Below are positions 19,001 through 26,502 of a DNA stretch of 64,000 bases, in pieces. The stretch lies in NCBI RefSeq assembly GCF_010435915.1, contig NZ_JAAFZH010000005.1, positions 402,396-466,395 on the forward strand, given 5' to 3'. Both the position numbers and the translations under genes were made by a program. Every line of letters begins with the position of its first letter. Position 1 is the first letter of the stretch. Origin of the DNA: Spirosoma terrae. GTDB taxonomy: Bacteria; Bacteroidota; Bacteroidia; Cytophagales; Spirosomataceae. The notes under the pieces were generated by a model. The model had not been told where the DNA came from. It was given only the letters and a program-made list of their open reading frames with translations, and did no database searches.

Positions 19001-20561
19001 AGGTACGTTTCAGGGATACATTGGCTCATCGGCCGATGTACACTGGCAACACGAAATGAATCAGGAGCTGGATCAGCGTGTGCGGGAACGAACGGAGGAT
19101 CTAGCTCAGCGAACCCGGCAGCTAAGTACGCTGGTCGAAAACACCCCCGATGTTATTACTCGCTGGGATAAAGAGCTACGACTGTTGTTTGCCAATAGTG
19201 CCTTTACGGGCAAAACGGGCCAATCGCTTACGGATCTGTTGGGCAAGACCAACCTTGAAATGGGTCAGCCAGCCGACATTGCCGAGCCTTATATGGCGAA
19301 ACTTCAATATACCTTCGATACTGGCCAGCCGCAGGAACACTATAATGCTTTCCCAACCCCTACTGGCTGGGCTCAGTTTTATTCACGGATGGTACCTGAG
19401 TTTGGACCAGATAACACCATTGAAAGTGTGCTGGCTATTGCCCGTGATATTACTGACTTGCAGCAGGCTGAACGGAATCTGGAAGAAACCGCCCTCAATT
19501 TACAGGCCGTATTGAATAGTTCGCCGGCCGCTATTGGGTTTTTGAAACCAATTCATGATGCCAATCAGACGATAATAGACTTTCGGTTAGTTGTCTGTAA
19601 TCAGGAGTTTGCTACGGTAACGAGTCGGACGATTGAGCAATTAACAGGGAAATCGATTGCGCAACTAGCTGAGAAACTTTGGCAGGAACATACATTTTCC
19701 AATGTTAAGCGGGTATTGGAAACCGGCGAGTCGTTTCAGGATGAGCGCTACGATGCCAAAGTAGACCAGTGGATGCTCATTACGCTCCTGAAATACGACC
19801 ACGGCGTTGTCTTGACCGGTCAGGATATTAGCCTGCTCAAAAAAGCGGAACAGCAACAGGAACAGCTACTTGGAGAGTTGGTAAACTCAAATGAGAGTTT
19901 ACAGGTATTGGCACAGCTACGTCAGCAACTTCGGGAAAGAGGAGAGCTGCTACGTCGAACGTCGCACGATTTAAGAGGGAATTTTGGTATTATTCAGGGA
20001 GCGGCTACGTTGCTGGATTTTGCCAACTCCGACGATGAGCGGGCGCAGATGCTGGGCGTGCTGCAGCGAAATCTAAAGCAGGGTACGCAATTACTTACCG
20101 AAATGCTGGATATGGCCCGGTTAGAAGCGGGGCAGGAAGAACTACATATTACTTCGTTTGATGTTGCTGAACTGCTCTGGGAGTTAGCCGAGAGTGTACG
20201 GCCACTGGCTAATGAACGTAATTTATGGCTTTATGTAGACGGCGATGTAACATTGGTTGTAGAAAACGATGCTGTAAAAATTCGGCGAATTGCTCAGAAT
20301 CTGTTATTGAATGCCATAAAATACACAGAAGCAGGAGGTGTAACGATTAACTGGAAAGTCGATGCGGATTATTGGTGGCTAACGGTTGTAGACACCGGCC
20401 CCGGACTACCTGAGTCGACTCGTTTGAAATCGGGGGAAGGTATTGGCCTTATAATTGTTCGTCAATTGTGTGAGTTGTTGAATTGCCAGCTATATGTCGA
20501 CAGCCGCGCTGGCGAAGGAACTCAGTTCTCACTGAAGTTTCCTCAACGGTATTCTTTCTGA
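16071..20561 (+). CDS. CheB-CheR-PAS-histidine kinase fusion
   Basis: A 1,496-residue sensor. Domains in order: CheB (residues 15-190; Ser23, His50 and Asp142 of the triad are present); CheR (about 225-490; TTFFRD near 295, SAM-binding ACSTGQEAYS near 330 and CRNLLIYL near 435); a PAS-like region (about 540-660); a long coiled coil (about 670-750, repeats of NEEL and E-rich heptads); four PAS domains (about 755-1265); a HisKA domain with phospho-acceptor His1299 in SHDLRG; and an ATPase domain with NAIKYTEAGG, DTGPGLP and GEGIGLII. There is no receiver. Single-domain receivers follow directly, so phosphotransfer to them is likely (inference). The methyl-transfer targets are unknown. Confidence 0.95.
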   Translation: MAKKRSSAPAYVPKVPIVAIGASAGGQEAIIELLKNLSPSTGLAYIYIQHLDPKEEAPLIDSLRQATPMTVQEAQHLMRIEPNHLYVIRPDRNLEVFNGILTVKTQAFHSSIHMPVDQFFLSLAEQQKEGAIAVVLSGTASDGTLGLRAIKAAGGITFAQDISARFMSMPRSAIVEGVVDRVLSPAGIAKELERLSSQIDLFKQTALTESQDAEGLEVLKEEPIVGSNDDLRSIIQLLRRATGVDFSHYKVTTIRRRIIRRTLLYKLDSLRAYADYIQQHPDEASLLYDDLLINVTTFFRDSETMDYLQKVLFPQLVRDNPPGEPIRIWVPACSTGQEAYSIAILLLEVLGERSLNRRIQLFATDLSESAVAKARLGSYTRGEVRDVSPGRLQRFFTKVDDHYRVNKSVRDLCVFAPHNLLKDPPFSRLDLISCRNLLIYLDTSLQRKAIVTFHYALNPTGYLVLGKSETVGTSAVLFTQLEKNYKVFVRRNDVDSRATFTMTPRHHDGDTTNGKPQVIPKITGKGANSTPNNSVPGSVSDLDKLVDNLLLTHYIPASVVVSKDMEILQFRGSTGLFLEPAPGKASLNLIKMARPMLVFELRNAIHKAHKSGEPVRKNGLEFKVRTNTHYASIEAIPLDTATEERLFLIIFEEMEPPVTSTTQSASARNERIKELETVLANLREDMRSIIEEQEASNEELQSANEEIISSNEELQSINEELETSKEEIESTNEELLTINQELQVRNDQLSEAHQFSEDIFRTIREATLVLDAELRVKSANPAFYRLFHFTENATERRLVYELGNRQWDIPELRLMLTDILMSGLQFQGFELAYFAPETGDKILSINARRVVRQQDSILVAIDDITERRRAQHLLAEREAWFRQIADNAPTLIWVTDADGRFTFLNKVWLDYTGRSMGDVLEHSWVESLHPDDQPVYQLTYNRNVKDRQPFSIEYRLHRRDGEYRWMLENAQPTFTAEGTFQGYIGSSADVHWQHEMNQELDQRVRERTEDLAQRTRQLSTLVENTPDVITRWDKELRLLFANSAFTGKTGQSLTDLLGKTNLEMGQPADIAEPYMAKLQYTFDTGQPQEHYNAFPTPTGWAQFYSRMVPEFGPDNTIESVLAIARDITDLQQAERNLEETALNLQAVLNSSPAAIGFLKPIHDANQTIIDFRLVVCNQEFATVTSRTIEQLTGKSIAQLAEKLWQEHTFSNVKRVLETGESFQDERYDAKVDQWMLITLLKYDHGVVLTGQDISLLKKAEQQQEQLLGELVNSNESLQVLAQLRQQLRERGELLRRTSHDLRGNFGIIQGAATLLDFANSDDERAQMLGVLQRNLKQGTQLLTEMLDMARLEAGQEELHITSFDVAELLWELAESVRPLANERNLWLYVDGDVTLVVENDAVKIRRIAQNLLLNAIKYTEAGGVTINWKVDADYWWLTVVDTGPGLPESTRLKSGEGIGLIIVRQLCELLNCQLYVDSRAGEGTQFSLKFPQRYSF

Positions 20562-20674
20562 CTAACTGCCCCCTGAGAGTACAATACCTAACTATATGGC
20601 ATTTTTTTGATGTATTTGTCTACCTAATAGTTCAATATGTAGTTATTCATTTAATTGACTTGATACGTGGGTGT

Positions 20675-21124
20675 ATGAGAAATGGTAGTGGGCAGGTCTA
20701 TATTGTCGATGATGAATACGATTACCGATTTTTAGTTGAACAGGTATTTATGCGGTTTTTGCCTCAGTATACTGTTCGCTTTTTTACAAGTGGAGATGAT
20801 TTGCTAGGGCATGTATTATCCCAAACAACGCAAGGTGAGTATTTGGGTAATGACTTCCCTAGTTTGATCCTGCTGGACATGCACATGCCTGGCCAAAACG
20901 GTTTGCAAACACTGCTGGAAGTACGTCAGCACAAAGTCTGGAAACAAATTCCGATTGTGATGATGAGCAATGCCACTTCGCAGCAGGAACGAGATTCCTG
21001 CTATATAGCGGGTGTTAACTCCTTTCTGATCAAGCCTATAGGTCTAAACCGGTTACTGGAAACAATGGAAGCGGTCTGTAAGTACTGGCTTCAGTTGAAT
21101 CAAGCACCATCACCTGATTTATGA
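20675..21124 (+). CDS. Single-domain response regulator (Rcp1-like)
   Basis: A 149-residue CheY-like receiver. Acidic pocket VYIVDDEYDY, phospho-acceptor Asp in LILLDMHMPG, signalling Ser in MMSNAT and Lys in FLIKPIGL are all in place. The C-terminal tail CKYWLQLNQAPSP resembles the tail of cyanobacterial Rcp1 receivers, used there for dimerisation. An earlier in-frame start at 20483 overlaps the kinase gene and adds unrelated sequence, so the ATG at 20675 is chosen. It starts 113 bases after the CheB-CheR-kinase and is its most likely partner. Confidence 0.9.
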   Translation: MRNGSGQVYIVDDEYDYRFLVEQVFMRFLPQYTVRFFTSGDDLLGHVLSQTTQGEYLGNDFPSLILLDMHMPGQNGLQTLLEVRQHKVWKQIPIVMMSNATSQQERDSCYIAGVNSFLIKPIGLNRLLETMEAVCKYWLQLNQAPSPDL

Positions 21125-21335
21125 ATCGGGCTTAATCAAGCCGAAATTGCTCACCGGAAAAAGGCCCGGTTCCTAACAGCCTCTCGTGAATCAAAACAAA
21201 GCTAGCCTTAACAGGGTAAAACAAGGAGTCGTACGGAACAGCTATTGATCAATTCTGATGTTTTAGTACGTATTTTTAAATTAAACTAGTTAGTTTATAG
21301 ATTATAGCTAACTTAGTGAAATACTTGTATCAACT

Positions 21336-21818
21336 ATGGCAGCTTTAACTAAATACGAACATCTCCGCGGCAATTTTAAACGGGCTAAGTTACTTGTCAT
21401 TGAGGATAATGATGACCATTGGACGTTGATCCGGAATGCTATCAACCAGAGTTTACCTGAACTAATGTACGTGCGGGCTAGTAACTCGGCAATGGCGCTT
21501 GAGTTACTTCAAAGCTGGACTATTGAGGAGTGGGAGTTACCTAAACTGATTTTGCAGGATTTATACGTGCCAACTAGAGAAGAAGGCTGGAACTTGGTGA
21601 AAGAGATTAAAGAGATGTCGCCAGTTTGCAATCGGATTCCGCTGGTGATGTTTAGTTCGTCGCAAGATCCGGATGATGTTAACGAGGCCTATCAGTTAGG
21701 TGTTTCATCGTATTTAGTGAAGCCTCTGGATTTTTCAGACTGGCTGGCTTACTTTAAGCAGTTACGTAGTTATTGGTGGGATACGGTAACCTTACCTCCC
21801 GTTCAGTTTTCAGTATAG
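21336..21818 (+). CDS. Single-domain response regulator (Rcp1-like)
   Basis: A 160-residue receiver. The acidic pair is ED in VIEDNDDHW, the phospho-acceptor Asp is in LILQDLYVP (Gln replaces the usual Leu before it), FSSSQD carries the signalling Ser, and Lys is in YLVKPLDF. The tail YWWDTVTLPP carries the YW...LP signature shared with neighbouring receivers. It has no output domain. It follows the previous receiver after 211 bases and is convergent with the LytTR-receiver gene (14-base gap). Confidence 0.9.
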   Translation: MAALTKYEHLRGNFKRAKLLVIEDNDDHWTLIRNAINQSLPELMYVRASNSAMALELLQSWTIEEWELPKLILQDLYVPTREEGWNLVKEIKEMSPVCNRIPLVMFSSSQDPDDVNEAYQLGVSSYLVKPLDFSDWLAYFKQLRSYWWDTVTLPPVQFSV

Positions 21819-21832
21819 TTTATTATGTCGTA

Positions 21833-22651
21833 TCAGTAAAAGGGAGCGAATCGACCCGTAGTTTTGGCAGTAGGTAGCTGTACCATGTGTAGCCAAAACA
21901 GGCAGATTCGCTGCAGAAGATCGTCGGACAAGCCGTGGACTGGCGCGGCCGAAATAACCGAGTTGGCCTGATGCATGTAGCCGTCAATAACTGCCTGATC
22001 GGTTGGCAACACGAATAAGATTACCGGAATACTTCTTAGTTTATCACTGGCTTTTAATCGATGAAGCGTACTGAGTCGTTCCCGTGTTGCCGTTCGGGCA
22101 TCGAGTAAAAGCAGGGTCGGAAGCTCTGCTTCCGGCAACATTTCCAGCATATGTGGTAGAAAGACACTTTGGTCCGTTGTATGAAACTGATAATCGGGGC
22201 AGTTCTTCTGAAAAACTTTCTGGGCCAGTTTGTAGCTACCCTCGTGCGTAGTGAGCATATACACAGACAGTGTCTGTGTCTTGCTCGGATGACTGGGCGT
22301 CAGATCACTGGATTCTTCACTATGCTGAGTAGATAAGGTATAATTCTCCAGCGACTTTACTACGTAATCCCACCGACGGCGGCTCACAGGGAGCACTTCA
22401 CCACTATCCAGGTATATTTTTCCTGACATTTTTTTGCGGGGCGGCTGATACAGTTTTGTTACGTAGCTTGGATTAACAAGAGCCGTTTTATGGACGCGAA
22501 TAAAGGCGGGCAGTTGGTCTTCGATATAGCTGATAGGCTTGGCTAGTAGTTTTTTGCCACCATCCCGGAAATAGGTCCAGCAATAGTTATTGGCACCCGA
22601 GAAATACGCTATTTGATCTGGTTGCTGGAGAATCGGTTTGATCACACTCAT
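21833..22651 (-). CDS. LytTR protein with C-terminal pseudo-receiver
   Basis: A 272-residue protein with unusual order. Residues 1-115 are a LytTR DNA-binding domain (ILQQPDQIAYFSGANNYCW, FIRVHKTALVNPSYV, GKIYLDSGEVLPVSRRRW), and residues about 130-272 are receiver-like. The receiver part keeps an Asp in LLLLDARTA, but the acidic pair is replaced by TT (VYMLTTHEG) and the conserved KP by AP (VISAAPVHG), so normal phosphorylation is doubtful. Its tail FWLHMVQLP matches the tails of the neighbouring receivers. LytTR proteins usually have the receiver first. Upstream in-frame ATGs (22693, 22714) exist; the chosen start fits the LytTR boundary. It probably binds DNA near this cluster (inference). 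Confidence 0.8.
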   Translation of the reverse strand: MSVIKPILQQPDQIAYFSGANNYCWTYFRDGGKKLLAKPISYIEDQLPAFIRVHKTALVNPSYVTKLYQPPRKKMSGKIYLDSGEVLPVSRRRWDYVVKSLENYTLSTQHSEESSDLTPSHPSKTQTLSVYMLTTHEGSYKLAQKVFQKNCPDYQFHTTDQSVFLPHMLEMLPEAELPTLLLLDARTATRERLSTLHRLKASDKLRSIPVILFVLPTDQAVIDGYMHQANSVISAAPVHGLSDDLLQRICLFWLHMVQLPTAKTTGRFAPFY

Positions 22652-23103
22652 AAAAGAAAAATTAGTAGATAGCCTTGCTCTCTTTTGAGACATGTCCATT
22701 ACTGGACGTAGCAAGTATCATCCTGGTGTTGTTGGCAACAATCTTTCTACGTAGTGCCAATCTGTAGTAATAACAACAGCCATTCTTAGAAAGCTTGAAA
22801 AAAGAGCTGGTCTTGGGATACACGTAACATTTGGGATGTAAATAGTGAGGTAATGGCCCGCTCGGTGGCAAGTTCTTCGTAGTCTATTCCATTTTGCTCC
22901 TATGCTGGCTATCTGGCTTACACACAGGAAGAAAGCAGAAGAGGGGAGCCCGTGACGGTCAGTTAGGGAGAAGAAGGCCTGCAAAATAGGCTTTCCCAAC
23001 AATTACTATCGACAATTGATTATCGTCATATTATCTTTTACTTTACATTGAAGATTGACAATTGCACGGATTTATTCTCCGGGCTTTCTGTCTTCAACAC
23101 CAC
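22652..23103. other. Divergent intergenic region in the signalling cluster
   Basis: About 450 bases separate the LytTR-pseudoreceiver gene from the next receiver gene. No gene is credible here. A copy of the palindrome CTACGTAG is at 22747-22754. LytTR proteins bind paired direct repeats, and this is the obvious place for an autoregulatory site, but I could not find one with confidence. Confidence 0.35.
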
Positions 23104-23535
23104 ATGAGCAAATTATTCCGGATTCTTATTGTCGATGATGATGACGATGATCAGTTCCTGATCAAGAATGCTTTTGAAGCCGAAAGTGAACGTTTTCAAT
23201 TTCAGGTTGCTATGGACGGCAATGAAGCACTGGAGCAGATCAAATCACTGGATACGCTACCCGATCTGATTTTGCTGGATCTGAATATGCCCGTTATGAG
23301 TGGTTTCGAATTCCTGAACCACATTAAATCGTCTCAACGGTACCGCCATATTCCTGTTATTGTGTTATCGACTTCGAGCGACAACGAAGATGTAAATCGA
23401 TCATACAAGTTTGGCGCCAATACGTTTGTCGTCAAGCCTTCTGATAGCCGTGGCCTTCTCGAACTGGCTAATTTGGTACGTCTATATTGGTTTTCACTTG
23501 CCCGTATTCCAACTGTACGTATTCCTGAAAAATAA
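23104..23535 (+). CDS. Single-domain response regulator (Rcp1-like)
   Basis: A 143-residue receiver with very clear residues: ILIVDDDDDDQFL (acidic pocket), LILLDLNMPV (phospho-acceptor Asp), VLSTSSD and FVVKPSDS (Lys). The tail VRLYWFSLARIPT is the shared YW...P motif. The ATG at 23104 is preferred to one at 23062, which would add a non-homologous 14-residue leader. The next receiver gene begins 28 bases after its stop, so the two are probably one transcript. Confidence 0.9.
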   Translation: MSKLFRILIVDDDDDDQFLIKNAFEAESERFQFQVAMDGNEALEQIKSLDTLPDLILLDLNMPVMSGFEFLNHIKSSQRYRHIPVIVLSTSSDNEDVNRSYKFGANTFVVKPSDSRGLLELANLVRLYWFSLARIPTVRIPEK

Positions 23536-23562
23536 AGTAATAAACTGGATTGAATTGTAATA

Positions 23563-24039
23563 ATGAATGCTGCCTCTAACGAATCTGCTGAATTTTCCAT
23601 CCTTTTAGTTGATGATGATCCTCAGATTAACGATATGCTGAATCAGGTCACTAAAAGCGAGTTCCCTCAATGTACATTCATTCATAAAACCACTTTTGAG
23701 GAAGCAACAATTTACCTGGACCAGTTAGTAGGGTGGGCCCCTCGTTTAGTGTTGCTCGATATTGATCTGAAAACAGAAAAATCAGGATTGGATGTACTTG
23801 CCTGGATTCGGAATCAGGAACAATATACACTGTTGCCAATAGTGATCCTCTCGGTTATGCACGATGAGCATGTTGTACGGCAGGCCTATGCGGGTGGGGC
23901 TAATATCTTTACGAATAAACCATTTTCGTATACCGACTGGAAAGAATACGTAAAATACTTGCGGACATACTGGTTTTCGACGGCGAGTACGCCAAAACTC
24001 TGGTTCGATAAACCCGGCGGAATGCCAACCGAAGAGTAA
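23563..24039 (+). CDS. Single-domain response regulator (Rcp1-like)
   Basis: A 158-residue receiver: ILLVDDDPQI, phospho-acceptor Asp in LVLLDIDLKTEKSG (a slightly longer loop than usual), VILSVMHD and Lys in FTNKPFSY. The tail LRTYWFSTASTPK again carries the YW...P signature. It is the last gene of the plus-strand half of the cluster, 28 bases after the preceding receiver. Having several near-equivalent receivers beside one kinase suggests branched phosphotransfer or phosphate sinks (inference). Confidence 0.9.
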   Translation: MNAASNESAEFSILLVDDDPQINDMLNQVTKSEFPQCTFIHKTTFEEATIYLDQLVGWAPRLVLLDIDLKTEKSGLDVLAWIRNQEQYTLLPIVILSVMHDEHVVRQAYAGGANIFTNKPFSYTDWKEYVKYLRTYWFSTASTPKLWFDKPGGMPTEE

Positions 24040-24067
24040 GCCCGTAAAGCGATGCTGCCAGGGCAGC

Positions 24068-24559
24068 CTATTGTTTTTCAAACCTGATCTGAGCACCTGA
24101 GCAGGGGGCATTGCCCGGTGGAACAAAGTTATAATCGACGGTCCGATTGGGATAAATATAAAGCGTATTGTAACCACAATCGGCTGTTGTGCTTAGCTGA
24201 ACAAAATAGCTGGAGACTTCGCTTCCACCCGTATTGCCCACTATGTTCACATCTGTATAGGAAAGATCGCGTCCCGGCGAATACTTTCCATTAGCGGTGG
24301 CCTGAATAGTAACCTGTATGCTGGTGGAAGTCAGGCGTTTTATGGTCATAGTTACCGTCTGGCTATTGATGGGATAGGGCGTTGATGAACCATTTTCCGT
24401 AAACCGTCGGGCCTGATACGTTCCGGCGATCGCATCGGAAGGAACACGACCCGTCTGAGCAACGGGTGCTTCGCGCATGGTACAGGCTGATAAACCTGCT
24501 GATAAAGCAAGCGTCGCCCATAAGCTGAGGGGTCGGTTATTTTTAGTGAGAAGATGCAT
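24068..24559 (-). CDS. Small lipoprotein of unknown function
   Basis: A 163-residue protein with a lipoprotein-type leader (LSLWATLALSAGLSAC; Cys26 is the candidate lipidation site). The mature part starts with a polar linker, then GTYQARRFTENGSS and a beta-rich domain with two Cys (ADCGYNT and APCSGAQ) that may form a disulfide. The family is not recognised. It is convergent with the last receiver gene (28-base gap), and a GCTGCC/GGCAGC mini-hairpin lies next to its stop. Confidence 0.65.
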   Translation of the reverse strand: MHLLTKNNRPLSLWATLALSAGLSACTMREAPVAQTGRVPSDAIAGTYQARRFTENGSSTPYPINSQTVTMTIKRLTSTSIQVTIQATANGKYSPGRDLSYTDVNIVGNTGGSEVSSYFVQLSTTADCGYNTLYIYPNRTVDYNFVPPGNAPCSGAQIRFEKQ

Positions 24560-24667
24560 ACATGTTGTGTTTCTCTATAAACTTCCTCAGCATCAAAAGC
24601 TCCCTGTCTACTGACGATGAATCCAGTGAATGGGCTGTAGAATTTTGCAGAGCCGAACATCTTAAAT

Positions 24668-24707
24668 CAAAACAGGCGTAAACGCATGTGCGTTTACGCC
24701 TGTTTTG
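24668..24707. terminator. Symmetric terminator hairpin
   Basis: Nineteen-base arms (24668-24686 and 24689-24707) with a two-base centre form a nearly perfect palindrome with A/T-rich ends, just past the stop of the SDR gene on the minus strand. The T-rich ends on both strands suit factor-independent termination. Confidence 0.85.
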
Positions 24708-24724
24708 TTATGAACCGAGCAGGA

Positions 24725-25471
24725 CTAGCTTTTCAAACTCATGCCACCATCCATAACAAGTTCAGCGCCCGTGATGAAGCTCGAAACCGGGCTACTAAAG
24801 TAAGTCACCATTTTGGCGACATCACCGGCATTGCCCATTTGTCGGAGTGGAATGCGGTTAATCATCCAGTCTTTCAATTGCTCAAGCTGGTCTGCGCTAT
24901 AACCCGCTTTAGTCATAATCTCCGTTTGAATCGGGCCGGGACTTACACTATTCACTCGTATCTTTCGAGGAGCCAGCTCTACCGCTGCTATTTTCATTAC
25001 TGAGTTGAGAGCAGCCTTGCTGGATGAGTAGATAGAACTGTTCGCTCCATGCATACTGGCCGTATTTGACGACAAAAACACGACTGAGCCACCGTCGTTT
25101 AACAGTGGGATGAAGTTGCTGAGTGTAAAATAAGCGCCTTTGAAATTGACATTCATGACGTTGTCGAAGTCGTTTTCTGTTGCCTGTTCAATGGCTCCCC
25201 CGCCTAGTATGCCAGCATTGATGAAGAGAATATCGATTGCCCGGTACTGCTTTTTAACAGTTTCTGACAATTGTTGAATAGCCGAAACTTGGCCTTGGTC
25301 AGCCACGAAGCCAATGATGCCAAGCTCGGCAGCAGCTTTGTCAACAGCCTCTTTCCGTCTGCCAGTTATAACTACGGTAGCGCCCTGTTTTTTTAGTTCT
25401 TTCGCTGTAGCGTAGCCAATACCACTATTGCCGCCTGTGACCACAGCTATTTTCCCCTGCAAGGTATCCAT
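24725..25471 (-). CDS. SDR-family oxidoreductase
   Basis: A 248-residue classical SDR with TGGNSGIGYA (residues 13-22), INAGILGGG (NAG motif), Ser in FLSSNTASMHG, and Tyr/Lys in IYSSSKAALNS. The C-terminus ends FITGAELVMDGGMS, typical of the glucose-1-dehydrogenase/3-oxoacyl-reductase branch. The substrate is unknown. It diverges from an HxlR-type regulator gene 79 bases away, a very common pairing in which HxlR controls an oxidoreductase; the shared promoter region contains an inverted repeat. The start is the ATG at 25469-25471. Confidence 0.9.
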   Translation of the reverse strand: MDTLQGKIAVVTGGNSGIGYATAKELKKQGATVVITGRRKEAVDKAAAELGIIGFVADQGQVSAIQQLSETVKKQYRAIDILFINAGILGGGAIEQATENDFDNVMNVNFKGAYFTLSNFIPLLNDGGSVVFLSSNTASMHGANSSIYSSSKAALNSVMKIAAVELAPRKIRVNSVSPGPIQTEIMTKAGYSADQLEQLKDWMINRIPLRQMGNAGDVAKMVTYFSSPVSSFITGAELVMDGGMSLKS

Positions 25472-25510
25472 ATGAAAAATGATTTGATCGCTGCAAACCT
25501 AGTATTGAAA

Positions 25511-25547
25511 TGGTATACCTTTGTAATCAGTATAACAGAGTATACCA
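25511..25547. promoter_or_regulatory. HxlR operator and -7 box in divergent promoter
   Basis: TGGTATAC (25511-25518) and GTATACCA (25540-25547) are an exact inverted repeat around 21 bases, in the 79-base gap between the divergent SDR and HxlR genes. The left half overlaps TACCTTTG (25516-25523), an exact match to the Bacteroidota -7 consensus TAnnTTTG and correctly placed for the HxlR gene at 25551. Each arm also contains the palindrome GTATAC. Binding by the HxlR protein here is inferred from position. Confidence 0.6.
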
Positions 25548-25550
25548 ACT

Positions 25551-25937
25551 ATGCAAGACGAGAAGCGACAGGAAATGGCCAAGGGGGTACTTTCTAATCC
25601 GCGCAATCAGCGTCAGGAAGTGCAGGCGCTACAGGATACGATTTATGTGATCGGCGGGAAATGGAGATTGCCGATCATCAATTCAATATGCAATGGGAAC
25701 AAACGATTTCGTGATATCGAACGTAGTATTCCGGGCATTACTACGCGAATGCTATCGCGTGAACTTAAGGATATGGAAGCTAATCAACTGATCCGTAGAA
25801 CTGTGATTCCGACTATTCCAGTCGCCGTCGAATATACTGCTACGGAATACTGCCAATCGTTTGGAGATATTATCCTGGAGATGATCAAATGGGGCAAGCA
25901 GCATAAGGAGCGTATCATACACACCACAGATCAGTAA
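25551..25937 (+). CDS. HxlR-family transcriptional regulator
   Basis: A 128-residue winged-helix protein of the HxlR/MarR-like type: VIGGKWRLPIINSICNGNKRF, DIERSIPGITTRMLSRELKDME (recognition helix) and the wing ending AVEYTATEYCQSF. The family normally begins with a Cys that senses thiol-reactive compounds; here the N-terminal 30 residues contain no Cys, and Cys56 (in SICNGN) and Cys104 are the only ones, so the sensing mode is unclear. It is divergent from the SDR gene and probably controls it through the inverted repeat between them. Confidence 0.9.
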   Translation: MQDEKRQEMAKGVLSNPRNQRQEVQALQDTIYVIGGKWRLPIINSICNGNKRFRDIERSIPGITTRMLSRELKDMEANQLIRRTVIPTIPVAVEYTATEYCQSFGDIILEMIKWGKQHKERIIHTTDQ

Positions 25938-25965
25938 TAATGCATTGGCAGACTATTTCGTCGTT

Positions 25966-25999
25966 AGTGAGGTTTTCGCCAAGTACTGAAAACCTCACT
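25966..25999. terminator. Hairpin between convergent genes
   Basis: Perfect 12-bp arms AGTGAGGTTTTC and GAAAACCTCACT with a 10-base loop lie between the stops of the HxlR gene and the Spy-like gene. No T-run follows, as with other hairpins in this window, so it may act as a bidirectional terminator or stabilise both 3' ends. Confidence 0.7.
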
Positions 26000-26009
26000 G
26001 GACATGTAA

Positions 26010-26390
26010 TTATGGACGTTGCCGACGACGTTCTTTCATGGCGTCGCGCATCTCTTCTTTGATGTCCTGATACTGCTTAAACTGGTCTTTGCTCAGGACT
26101 TTTTCCAGTTCATCGTCTTTACGTTTCATCATCGACCTGGCTTCCCGAGCCGTTTTCAGATTGCGTCCACCCGCTTCGAGCAGCGATTGCGCTTGTTTCG
26201 CATAGTTTAAATTAATAGCGGCAACGGAAGACTCCTGATCAGGAGATAATTGAAGTGTTTCTTTCATTCGTGCCGTTTGGCGACTGGCCCGTTCTTCGGG
26301 TGTTCCGATTTGTCGCTGCTGAGCAACTGACGTAAGAGAAACGAGGATCATAGCAACCGAGAATGCATGTTTTACGAATTTTAGTGTCAT
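26010..26390 (-). CDS. Spy/CpxP-like periplasmic protein
   Basis: A 126-residue secreted protein. After a signal peptide (residues 1-23, ending SVAQ) it is almost entirely helical and charged, with the LTxxQ-like motif LQLSPDQESSVAAI and a second one, LEKVLSKDQFKQYQ, as in Spy/CpxP chaperones and in DUF4890-type proteins of Bacteroidota. Such proteins bind unfolded proteins or metals in the periplasm. It ends in a basic tail (KERRRQRP). A second small secreted protein gene lies upstream on the same strand (112-base gap). Confidence 0.75.
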   Translation of the reverse strand: MTLKFVKHAFSVAMILVSLTSVAQQRQIGTPEERASRQTARMKETLQLSPDQESSVAAINLNYAKQAQSLLEAGGRNLKTAREARSMMKRKDDELEKVLSKDQFKQYQDIKEEMRDAMKERRRQRP

Positions 26391-26502
26391 GATGGATTTT
26401 TTGGTTTACTTGTTTACATAGAACAGTACTAAAGTGAATGCCAGTTTAGACGACGTATTGTCTTCGTAGGGGAGATTATAGACGTAACGCCTTCAGAAAA
26501 AA

